11,163 nucleotides of DNA from contig NW_027018124.1 in assembly GCF_032854445.1 (NCBI RefSeq), forward strand, positions 64,001 to 75,163, written 5' to 3'. Of this stretch, positions 1 to 7,615 are shown in pieces. A model generated the notes under the pieces. It saw only the letters and a program-made list of their open reading frames with translations. It made no database searches and was not told where the DNA came from. The position numbers were made by a program, and so were the translations under genes. This DNA is from Liolophura sinensis. Its lineage: Eukaryota; Mollusca; Polyplacophora; Chitonida; Chitonidae. Every line of letters starts with the position of its first letter. Position 1 is the first letter of the stretch.

Positions 1-245
1 TCTTCTGGGATACCGAAGGGCACATAACTTATAATCAAAAGTTGAATATAGTAATGACCAGTCGCGATGGTACATAGTACATGTAGCCGATTTCAATGAG
101 CAAAAAGACCAGGCAAAAATCCAAAAGTGGAAAAACTGTTCCAAAGCTGCTGGTAGGAGGCTAATCCGACGTATTTTGTGACGAGAAATCGAATGGTGCA
201 AACCGCCTTGCTCTCCGACCAACACTTTTGGCTGTAGCCACAATG

Positions 246-257
246 AAATGATCATTT
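246..257. repeat. Type A 12-bp palindrome AAATGATCATTT
   Basis: A perfect self-complementary 12-mer in monomer 1, also in 2, 9, 10, 18, 19 and 20; monomer 16 has one change (GAAGTGATCATTT). It occupies the same place as the type B hairpin of other monomers and is the easiest single marker of the two monomer groups. It contains a TGATCA core. Confidence 0.75.
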
Positions 258-392
258 ATGTCAATATCACGTGCCCAGCAACGGCTCTTACTCCATGGAA
301 ACCAAGGAAATTTGCAATTTTTCAACAGCTGGAGATGCCTGGCCCAATTTCTCATCTTTTGGCACCTTATTGATGTGGGCCAGTGTTCAATT

Positions 393-422
393 GTACTTTT
401 TACAGCAGACTGTATCAAGTAC
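393..422. repeat. Nested inverted repeat in the invariant block (one per monomer)
   Basis: In monomer 1 the outer arms are GTACTT (393-398) and AAGTAC (417-422). The inner arms are TACAG (401-405) and CTGTA (410-414), around a CAGA loop, with a 2x2 internal mismatch. This could form an 11-bp hairpin or cruciform. The inner stem and GTAC...GTAC are unchanged in all 20 complete monomers. Monomers 2, 10 and 19 have GTACAT in the left arm, which breaks one outer pair; monomers 16 and 19 change the T-run length. Equivalent positions include 3093-3122, 3642-3671 and 4192-4221. Whether it is a protein site, a structure or passive conservation is unknown. Confidence 0.7.
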
Positions 423-549
423 CGTGTGTTTTTTTATATACAAATGGTGTGGGTTTTCTACATGTAGATAAAGACATTTAGTTTGTCTTCGACTTAGAAG
501 TAAGACATTTCCTGGGTGAGTAAAGTGGGTTTGGTCCAAAGATTTGACG

Positions 550-1095
550 TCTTCTGGGCTACCGAAGAACACATAACTTATAATCAAAAGTTGAATATTT
601 TAATGACCAGTCGCGATGGTACATATTAAATCAAGCCGATTTCAATTAGCAAAAAGACCAGGCAGTAATCCAAAAGTGGAAAAAATGTTCCAGTGCTGCT
701 GGTAAGAGGCTAATCCGACGTATTTTGTGACGAGAAATCGAATGGTGCAAACCGCCTTGCTCTGCGTGCAATACTTTTGTCTGTAGCCACAATGAAATGA
801 TCATTTATGTCAAAATCAAGTGCCCAGCAACGGCTCTTACTCCATGGAAACCAAGGAAATTTCCAATTTTTCAACAGGTGGAGATGCCTGGCCCAATTGC
901 GCATCTACTGGCACCTTATTGATGTGGGTCAGTGTTCAATTGTACATTTTACAGCAGACTGTATCAAGTACCTTTTTTTATATATACAAATGGTGTGGTT
1001 TTTCTTCATGTAGATAAAGACATTGACTTTGTCTTCAAGTTAGAAGTAAGACAATTTCTGGGTGAGTTAAATGGGCTTGGCTCAAAGATTTGACG
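550..1095 (+). repeat. Monomer 2 (subtype 2, 546 bp)
   Basis: Type A palindrome. Private to subtype 2: GAAGAACACA at the head, CATATTAAATCAAGCC where other units have CATAGTACATGTAGCC, TGCGTGCAATAC near 772, CAGGTGGAG near 877, and loss of TGTG before the T-tract (ACC directly followed by T7 near 972). The tail has TTCAAGTTAGAAG, AATTTCTGGG and GGCTCAAAG, shared with monomers 10 and 19. No difference from monomer 10 was found by eye. Confidence 0.95.
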
Positions 1096-1645
1096 TCTTC
1101 CGGGCTACCGAAGGGCACATAACTTATAATGAAAAGTTGAATATAGTAATGACCAGTCGCGATGATACATAGTAAATGTAGCCGATTTCAATTAGCAAAA
1201 AGACCAGGCAAAAATCAAAAAGTGGAAAAACTGTTCCCATGCTGTTGGTATAGAGACTAATCCGACGTATTTTGTGACGAGAAATCGAATGGTTCAAACT
1301 GCGTTGCTCTCCCACCAATACTTTTGGCTGTAGCCACAATTAAATCATCATTTATATTAAAATCACATGCCGAGCAACGGCTCTTACTCCATGGAAACCA
1401 AGGAAATTTGCAATTTTTCAACAGCTGGAGATGCCTGGCCCAATTTCTCATCTTTTGGCACCTTATTGATGTGGGCCAGTGTTCAATTGTACTTTTTACA
1501 GCAGACTGTATCAAGTACCTTGTGTTTTTTTATATACAAATGGTGTGGGTTTTCTACATGTAGATAAAGACATTGAGTTTGTCTTCGACTTAGAAGTAAG
1601 ACATTTCCTGGGTGAGTTAAGTGGGCTTGGTCCAAAGACTTGATG
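1096..1645 (+). repeat. Monomer 3 (subtype 3, 550 bp)
   Basis: Opens with TCTTCCGGG. Carries TGTTCCCATGCTGTTGG and TATAGAGAC near 1240-1257, CTCCCACC near 1308, and an intermediate palindrome region (AATTAAATCATCATTTA near 1339). Ends GACTTGATG where most units have GATTTGACG, so the GACGTC at the junction has become GATGTC. Two substitutions separate it from monomer 11 (T1294 versus G, G1577 versus C). Confidence 0.95.
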
Positions 1646-1886
1646 TCTTCTGGGCTACCGAAGGGCACATGACTTTTAATCAAAAGTTGAATATTGTAAT
1701 GACCAGTCGCGATGGTACATAGTACATGTAGCCGATTTCAATTAGCAAAAGGACCAGGCAAAAATCCAAAAGTGGAAAAAATGTTCCAATGCTGCTGGTA
1801 AGAGGCTAATCCGACGTATTTTGTGACGAGAAATCGAATGGTGCAAACTGCGTTGCTCTCCGACCAACATTTTTGGCTGTAGCCAC

Positions 1887-1902
1887 AATTGAATCATCAA
1901 TT
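1887..1902. repeat. Type B hairpin AATTGA-ATCA-TCAATT
   Basis: Six-base arms at 1887-1892 and 1897-1902 with an ATCA loop, in monomers 4, 5, 7, 8, 12, 13 and 15. In monomers 6 and 14 both arms change together to AATTAA...TTAATT (2942-2957 in monomer 6), so pairing is kept. In monomer 17 a one-base loss breaks it. Confidence 0.7.
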
Positions 1903-1984
1903 ATGTCAAAAACACGTGCCCAGCAACGGCTCCTACTCCATGTAAACCAAGGAAATTTGCAATTTTTCAACAGCTGGAGATGCC

Positions 1985-1988
1985 TGGC
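1985..1988. other. 20-bp deletion junction at TGGC microhomology
   Basis: Full-length units have TGGC, then 16 bases, then TGGC. Monomers 4, 5 (2512-2515) and 12 (6332-6335) keep one TGGC and lose 20 bp. This accounts for their short length. The four-base direct repeat fits slippage or microhomology-mediated loss in a common ancestor of these three units. Confidence 0.85.
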
Positions 1989-2173
1989 ACCTTATTGATG
2001 TGTGTCAGTGTTCAATTGTACTTTTTACAGCAGACTGTATCAAGTACCTTATGTTTTTTATATAGAACTGGTGTGGTTTTTCTACATGTAGATGAAGACA
2101 TTGAGTTTGTCTTCGACTGACAAGTAAGACATTTGCTGGGTGAGTTAAATGGGCTTGGCCCAAAGATTTGACG

Positions 2174-2700
2174 TCTTCTGGGCTACCGAAGGGCATATAA
2201 CTTATAATCAAAAGTTGAATATAGTAATGACTAGTCGCGATGGTACATAGTACATGTAGCCGATTTCAATTAGCAAAAGGACCAGGGAAAAATCCAAAAG
2301 TGGAAAAAATATTCCAATGCTGCTGGTAAGAGGCTAATCCGACGTATTTTGTGACGAGAAATCGAATGGTGCAAACCGCGTTGCTCTCCGACCAATACTT
2401 TTGGCTGTAGTCACAATTGAATCATCAATTATGTCAAAAACACGTGCCCAGCAACGGCTCCTACTCCATGTAAACCAAGGAAATTTGCAATTTTCAACAG
2501 CTGGAGATGCCTGGCACCTTATTGATGTGTGTCAGTGTTCAATTGTACTTTTTACAGCAGACTGTATCAAGTACCTTATGTGTTTTATATAGAAATGGTG
2601 TGGTTTTTCTACATGTAGATGAAGACATTGAGTTTGTCTTCGACTGACAAGTAAGACATTTCCTGGGTGAGTTAAATGGGCTTGGCCCAAAGATTTGACG
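2174..2700 (+). repeat. Monomer 5 (subtype 5, short, 527 bp)
   Basis: A close relative of monomer 4: the same 20-bp deletion (TGGC at 2512-2515), the same CATGTAAACC and AAAAACACG, and the same CGACTGACAAG tail. It differs by GGCATATAAC, GACTAGTCGCG, CCAGGGAAAAATCC, TATTCC, GTAGTCACAATTG, one fewer T in CAATTTTCAAC, and CTTATGTGTTTTATATAG. It looks like a duplicated and diverged short unit. It has no direct counterpart in HOR copy 2. Confidence 0.93.
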
Positions 2701-2768
2701 TCTTCTGGGCTACCGAAGGGCATATAACTTATAATCAAAAGTTGAATATAGTAATGACCAGTCGCGAT

Positions 2769-2787
2769 GCTACATAGTACATGTAGC
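2769..2787. repeat. GCTACAT-AGTAC-ATGTAGC hairpin of monomers 6, 8 and 14
   Basis: Seven-base perfect arms (2769-2775 and 2781-2787) with a five-base loop. It recurs at 3868-3886 and 7137-7155. Most other monomers have GGTACAT on the left, which leaves a five-base TACAT/ATGTA stem interrupted by one G-G mismatch. It lies just after the TCGCGA register mark. Confidence 0.65.
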
Positions 2788-3041
2788 CGATTTCAATTAG
2801 CAAAAGGACCAGGCAAAAATCCAAAAGTGGAAAAAATATTCCAATGCTGCTGGTAAGAGGCTAATCCGACGTATTTTGTGACGAGAAATCGAATGGTGCA
2901 AACCGCGTTGCTCTCCGACCAATACTTTTGGCTGTAGCCACAATTAAATCATTAATTATGTCAAAATCACGTGCCCAGCAACGGCTCCTACTCCATGGAA
3001 ACCAAGGAAATTTGCAATTTTTCAACAGCTGGAGATGCCTG

Positions 3042-3053
3042 GCGCAATTGCGC
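3042..3053. repeat. Perfect palindrome GCGCAATTGCGC of monomers 6 and 14
   Basis: A 12-bp self-complementary sequence produced by CCCAATTG becoming CGCAATTG. It recurs at 7409-7420 in monomer 14. Other monomers have CCCAATTGCGC or CCCAATTTCTC, or lack the site through the 20-bp deletion. It adds a CpG to each arm. Confidence 0.65.
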
Positions 3054-3248
3054 ATCTTTTGTCACCTTATTGATGTGTGCCAGTGTTCAATTGTACTTTT
3101 TACAGCAGACTGTATCAAGTACCTTGTGTTTTTTGTATAAAAATGGTGTGGTTTTTCTACATGTAGATAAAGACATTGAGTTTGTCTTCGACTTAGAAGT
3201 AAGACATTTGCTGGCTGAGGTAAATGGGCTTGGCCCAAAGATTTGACG

Positions 3249-3797
3249 TCTTCTGGGCTACCGAAGGGCACATAACTTATAATCAAAAGTTGAATATAGT
3301 AATGACCAGTCGCGATGGTACATAGTACATGTAGCCGATTTCAATTAGCAAAAGGACCAGGCAAAAATCCAAAAGTGGAAAAACTGTTCCAATGCTGTTG
3401 GTATAGAGACTAATCCGACGTATTTTGTGACGAGAAATCGAATGGTGCAAACCGCGTTGCTCTCCGACCAATACTTTTGGCTGTAGCCACAATTGAATCA
3501 TCAATTATGTCAAAATCACGTGCCCAGCAACGGCTCTTACTCCATGGAAACCAAGGAAATTTCCAATTTTTCAACAGCTGGAGATGCCTGGCCCAATTTC
3601 TCATCTTTTGGCACCTTATTGATGTGGGTCAGTGTTCAATTGTACTTTTTACAGCAGACTGTATCAAGTACCATGTGTTTTTTGTATAAAAATGGTGTGA
3701 TTTTTCTGCATGTAGATAAAGACATTGAGTTTGTCTTCGACTTAGAAGTAAGACATTTGCTGGGTGAGTTAAGTGGGCTTGGCCCAAAGATTTGACG
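3249..3797 (+). repeat. Monomer 7 (subtype 7, 549 bp)
   Basis: Type B hairpin with CCATGGAAACC retained. It has TATAGAGAC like monomer 3, TTTCTCATC, GTGGGTCAG, ACCATGTG then T6 GTATAAAAATGG, and private GTGTGATTTTTCTGCATG near 3697-3713. Its first 424 bases are identical to monomer 15 as far as I could read; the two part company at 3673. Confidence 0.94.
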
Positions 3798-4347
3798 TCT
3801 TCTGGGCTACCGAAGGGAAAATAACTTATATTCAAAATATAAGAATATAGTAATGACCAGTCGCGATGCTACATAGTACATGTAGCTGATTTCAATTAGC
3901 AAAAGGACCAGGCCAAAATCCAAAAGTGGAAAAAATGTTCCAAAGCTGCTTATAAGACGCTAATCCGACGTATTTTGTGACGAGAAATCGAATGATGCAA
4001 ACTGCGTTGCTTTCCGACCAATACTTTTGGCTGTAGCCACAATTGAATCATCAATTATGTCAAAATCAAGTGCCAAGCAACGGCTCTTACTCCATGGAAA
4101 CCAAGGAAATTTCCAATTTTTCAACAGCTGGAGATGCCTGGCCCAATTGCGCATCTTTTGGCACCTTATCTATGTGGGTCAGTGTTCAATTGTACTTTTT
4201 ACAGCAGACTGTATCAAGTACCTTGTGTTTTTTATATACAAATGGTGTGGTTTTTCTACATGTAGATAAAGACATTGAGTTTGTCTTCGACTTAGAAGTA
4301 AGACATTTGCTGGGTGAGTTAAATGGGCTTGGCTCAAAGATTTGACG
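3798..4347 (+). repeat. Monomer 8 (subtype 8, 550 bp)
   Basis: The head is distinctive: GGGAAAATAA followed by an 8-bp-stem hairpin at 3825-3843, replacing the usual CTTATAATCAAAAGTTG. It also has the GCTACAT/ATGTAGC hairpin (3868-3886), GCTTATAAGACGC near 3947, AATGATGCAAACTGCG and GCTTTCCGACC near 3992-4018, and TATCTATGTGGG near 4167. No full counterpart follows in HOR copy 2; parts reappear as the head of monomer 18 and the body of monomer 21. Confidence 0.94.
3825..3843. repeat. AT-rich 8-bp hairpin special to monomer 8
   Basis: Arms CTTATATT (3825-3832) and AATATAAG (3836-3843) around CAA. Other monomers have CTTATAATCAAAAGTTG here, with only a four-base TCAA/TTGA pairing. A version with seven paired bases is in monomer 18 at 9287-9303. 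Confidence 0.7.
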
Positions 4348-4896
4348 TCTTCTGGGATACCGAAGGGCACATAACTTATAATCAAAAGTTGAATATAGTA
4401 ATGACCAGTCGCGATGGTACATAGTACATGTAGCCGATTTCAATGAGCAAAAAGACCAGGCAAAAATCCAAAAGTGGAAAAACTGTTCCAAAGCTGCTGG
4501 TAGGAGGCTAATCCGACGTATTTTGTGACGAGAAATCGAATGGTGCAAACCGCCTTGCTCTCCGACCAACACTTTTGGCTGTAGCCACAATGAAATGATC
4601 ATTTATGTCAATATCACGTGCCCAGCAACGGCTCTTACTCCATGGAAACCAAGGAAATTTGCAATTTTTCAACAGCTGGAGATGCCTGGCCCAATTTCTC
4701 ATCTTTTGGCACCTTATTGATGTGGGCCAGTGTTCAATTGTACTTTTTACAGCAGACTGTATCAAGTACCGTGTGTTTTTTTATATACAAATGGTGTGGG
4801 TTTTCTACATGTAGATAAAGACATTTAGTTTGTCTTCGACTTAGAAGTAAGACATTTCCTGGATGAGTAAAGTGGGTTTGGTCCAAAGATTTGACG
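4348..4896 (+). repeat. Monomer 9 (subtype 1 copy)
   Basis: Repeats monomer 1 at offset 4347, including the GGGATACC junction and the GAGTAAAGTGGG indel near 4865. The only difference seen is A at 4863 (G at 516). Confidence 0.95.
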
Positions 4897-5442
4897 TCTT
4901 CTGGGCTACCGAAGAACACATAACTTATAATCAAAAGTTGAATATTTTAATGACCAGTCGCGATGGTACATATTAAATCAAGCCGATTTCAATTAGCAAA
5001 AAGACCAGGCAGTAATCCAAAAGTGGAAAAAATGTTCCAGTGCTGCTGGTAAGAGGCTAATCCGACGTATTTTGTGACGAGAAATCGAATGGTGCAAACC
5101 GCCTTGCTCTGCGTGCAATACTTTTGTCTGTAGCCACAATGAAATGATCATTTATGTCAAAATCAAGTGCCCAGCAACGGCTCTTACTCCATGGAAACCA
5201 AGGAAATTTCCAATTTTTCAACAGGTGGAGATGCCTGGCCCAATTGCGCATCTACTGGCACCTTATTGATGTGGGTCAGTGTTCAATTGTACATTTTACA
5301 GCAGACTGTATCAAGTACCTTTTTTTATATATACAAATGGTGTGGTTTTTCTTCATGTAGATAAAGACATTGACTTTGTCTTCAAGTTAGAAGTAAGACA
5401 ATTTCTGGGTGAGTTAAATGGGCTTGGCTCAAAGATTTGACG
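4897..5442 (+). repeat. Monomer 10 (subtype 2 copy)
   Basis: Same length (546) as monomer 2 and no difference found by eye, including the private CATATTAAATCAAGCC and the missing TGTG before the T-tract. Confidence 0.95.
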
Positions 5443-5992
5443 TCTTCCGGGCTACCGAAGGGCACATAACTTATAATGAAAAGTTGAATATAGTAATGAC
5501 CAGTCGCGATGATACATAGTAAATGTAGCCGATTTCAATTAGCAAAAAGACCAGGCAAAAATCAAAAAGTGGAAAAACTGTTCCCATGCTGTTGGTATAG
5601 AGACTAATCCGACGTATTTTGTGACGAGAAATCGAATGGTGCAAACTGCGTTGCTCTCCCACCAATACTTTTGGCTGTAGCCACAATTAAATCATCATTT
5701 ATATTAAAATCACATGCCGAGCAACGGCTCTTACTCCATGGAAACCAAGGAAATTTGCAATTTTTCAACAGCTGGAGATGCCTGGCCCAATTTCTCATCT
5801 TTTGGCACCTTATTGATGTGGGCCAGTGTTCAATTGTACTTTTTACAGCAGACTGTATCAAGTACCTTGTGTTTTTTTATATACAAATGGTGTGGGTTTT
5901 CTACATGTAGATAAAGACATTGACTTTGTCTTCGACTTAGAAGTAAGACATTTCCTGGGTGAGTTAAGTGGGCTTGGTCCAAAGACTTGATG
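5443..5992 (+). repeat. Monomer 11 (subtype 3 copy)
   Basis: Same length (550) as monomer 3, with the TCTTCCGGG head and the GACTTGATG end. Differences from monomer 3: G5641 (T1294), restoring the family-typical GGTGCAAAC, and C5924 (G1577), giving CATTGACTTTG, which is shared with monomers 2, 10, 15 and 20. Confidence 0.95.
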
Positions 5993-6520
5993 TCTTCTGG
6001 GCTACCGAAGGGCACATGACTTTTAATCAAAAGTTGAATATTGTAATGACCAGTCGCGATGGTACATAGTACATGTAGCCGATTTCAATTAGCAAAAGGA
6101 CCAGGCAAAAATCCAAAAGTGGAAAAAATGTTCCAATGCTGCTGGTAAGAGGCTAATCCGACGTATTTTGTGACGAGAAATCGAATGGTGCAAACTGCGT
6201 TGCTCTCCGACCAACATTTTTGGCTGTAGCCACAATTGAATCATCAATTATGTCAAAAACACGTGCCCAGCAACGGCTCCTACTCCATGTAAACCAAGGA
6301 AATTTGCAATTTTTCAACAGCTGGAGATGCCTGGCACCTTATTGATGTGTGTCAGTGTTCAATTGTACTTTTTACAGCAGACTGTATCAAGTACCTTATG
6401 TTTTTTATATAGAAATGGTGTGGTTTTTCTACATGTAGATGAAGACATTGAGTTTGTCTTCGACTTAGAAGTAAGACATTTGCTGGGTGAGTTAAATGGG
6501 CTTGGCCCAAAGATTTGACG
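5993..6520 (+). repeat. Monomer 12 (subtype 4 copy, short)
   Basis: Same length (528) as monomer 4 and the same 20-bp deletion (TGGC at 6332-6335). Its tail departs from monomer 4: A6415 for C, and CGACTTAGAAG for CGACTGACAAG (6466 and 6468). The tail is therefore of the common type, which marks the start of the break in HOR copy 2. Confidence 0.93.
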
Positions 6521-7068
6521 TCTTCTGGGCTACCGAACGGCGCATAACTTATAATTAAAAGTTGAATATAGTAATGACCAGTCGCGATGGTACATAGTAC
6601 ATGTAGCCGATTTCATTTAGCAAAAGGACCAGGCAAAAATCCAAAAGTGGAAAAAATGTTCCAATGCTGCTGGTAAGAGGCTAATACGACCTATTGTGTG
6701 ACAAGAAATCGAATGGTGCAAACTGCGTTGCTCTCCCACCAACATTTTTGGCTGTAGCCACAATTGAATCATCAATTATGTCAAAAACACGTGTCCAGCA
6801 ACGGCTCCTACTCCATGTAAACCAAGGAAATTTGCAATTTTTCAACAACTGGAGATGCCTGGCCCGATTGCGCATCTTTTGCCACCTTATTGATGTGTGT
6901 CAGTGTTCAATTGTACTTTTTACAGCAGACTGTATCAAGTACCTTGTGTTTTTTATATACAAATGGTGTGGTTTTTCTACATGTAGATGAAGACATTGAG
7001 ATTGTTTTCGACTGAGATATAAGACATTTGCTGGGTGAGTTAAATGGGCTTGGCCCAAAGATTTGACG
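6521..7068 (+). repeat. Monomer 13 (diverged full-length type 4/5, 548 bp)
   Basis: It carries the type 4/5 marks AAAAACACG and CATGTAAACC but lacks their 20-bp deletion, having instead CCCGATTGCGCATCTTTTGCC near 6862-6882. Private changes include GAACGGCGCA at the head, TACGACCTATTGTGTGACAAG near 6685-6705, CAACAACTGG and GACTGAGATATAAG near 7012. It sits in the slot of monomer 5. Its state is what an undeleted relative of monomers 4, 5 and 12 would look like. Confidence 0.92.
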
Positions 7069-7615
7069 TCTTCTGGGCTACCGAAGGGCACATAACTTAT
7101 AATGAAAAGTTGAATATAGTAATGACCAGTCGCGATGCTACATAGTACATGTAGCCGATTTCAATTAGCAAAAGGACCAGGCAAAAATCCAAAAGTGGAA
7201 AAAATATTCCAATGCTGCTGGTAAGAGGCTAATCCGACGTATTTTGTGACGAGAAATCGAATGGTGCAAACCGCGTTGCTCTCCGACCAATACTTTTGGC
7301 TGTAGCCACAATTAAATCATTAATTATGTCAAAATCACGTGCCCAGCAACGGCTCCTACTCCATGGAAACCAAGGAAATTTGCAATTTTCAACAGCTGGA
7401 GATGCCTGGCGCAATTGCGCATCTTTTGTCACCTTATTGATGTGTGCCAGTGTTCAATTGTACTTTTTACAGCAGACTGTATCAAGTACCTTGTGTTTTT
7501 TGTATAAAAATGGTGTGGTTTTTCTACATGTAGATAAAGACATTGAGTTTGTCTTCGACTTAGAAGTAAGACATTTGCTGGCTGAGGTAAATGGGCTTGG
7601 CCCAAAGATTTGACG
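7069..7615 (+). repeat. Monomer 14 (subtype 6 copy, 547 bp)
   Basis: Matches monomer 6 except for C in GGCACATAAC, G at 7104 (AATGAAAAG), and loss of one T in CAATTTTCAAC near 7384. It keeps all three subtype-6 inverted repeats: 7137-7155, the AATTAA/TTAATT pair, and GCGCAATTGCGC at 7409-7420. Confidence 0.94.

Larger units (their letters stand above)
1..549 (+). repeat. Monomer 1 (subtype 1, 549 bp)
   Basis: Type A palindrome at 246-257. Diagnostic variants are the GGGATACC junction, AATGAGCAAAAAG near 104, ACCGCCTTGC near 210, GTCAATATCACG near 260, TTTCTCATC near 350, ACCGTGTG followed by seven T near 425, ACATTTAG near 474, and GAGTAAAGTGGG near 519, which lacks a T present in most units. 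Matches monomer 9 with one difference (G516 versus A4863). Confidence 0.95.
1646..2173 (+). repeat. Monomer 4 (subtype 4, short, 528 bp)
   Basis: Type B hairpin (1887-1902). Head has CACATGACTTTTAATC and GAATATTG. Middle has AAAAACACG and CTCCATGTAAACC, so the usual CCATGG is lost. A 20-bp deletion is centred on TGGC at 1985-1988. The tail has CGACTGACAAG. Matches monomer 12 except at 2068, 2119 and 2121. Confidence 0.95.
2701..3248 (+). repeat. Monomer 6 (subtype 6, 548 bp)
   Basis: Carries three subtype-specific inverted repeats: GCTACAT/ATGTAGC (2769-2787), AATTAA/TTAATT (2942-2957) and the perfect 12-bp palindrome GCGCAATTGCGC (3042-3053). Other marks are GTGTGCCAG, T6 then GTATAAAAATGG, and GGCTGAGGTAAATGG in the tail. 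Its counterpart is monomer 14. Confidence 0.94.
1..4347 (+). repeat. Higher-order repeat copy 1 (eight monomers, 4347 bp)
   Basis: Monomers 1-8 are mutually distinguishable, and the series restarts at 4348 with the same order and the same private variants, for example the GGGATACC junction found only in monomers 1 and 9. Eight lengths sum to exactly 4347, the observed offset. By the palindrome near offset 245, monomers 1 and 2 are type A (AAATGATCATTT), monomer 3 is intermediate, and monomers 4-8 are type B (AATTGA...TCAATT or its AATTAA...TTAATT variant). Satellites with HORs are known from active or formerly active centromeres of several eukaryotes; that role here is inference. Confidence 0.93.

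Noticed and set aside
161-418. Antisense open frames of 64-85 codons (also 1257-1514, 4508-4765, 5604-5861, 10512-10769) as small genes
   Set aside because: They recur because the monomer recurs, overlap open frames on the other strand, and vary by amino-acid-changing substitutions. Their starts shift with local indels and nothing resembles a known family.
425-442. TATA box or promoter at the T-tract and TATATAC
   Set aside because: The tract varies from six to eight T, TATATA is replaced by GTATAA or TATAGA in many units, and no transcript evidence or initiator is visible.
258-467. Sense open frames of 63-80 codons in most monomers as coding genes
   Set aside because: They occur in two overlapping frames at once and are cut or extended by T-tract length changes. 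The ~548-bp unit is not a multiple of three, so no frame reads through neighbouring units.
1284-1301. RNA polymerase III B-box (GGTTCAAACTG) in monomer 3
   Set aside because: Present in one monomer only. All the others, including its HOR partner, have GGTGCAAAC, and there is no A box at a suitable distance.
2991-3014. CENP-B box like site around TGGAAACCAAGG
   Set aside because: Only the TGGAAAC part resembles the mammalian box. The essential TTCG....A..CGGG spacing is absent here and also at the TTCGACTTAGAAG site in the tail.
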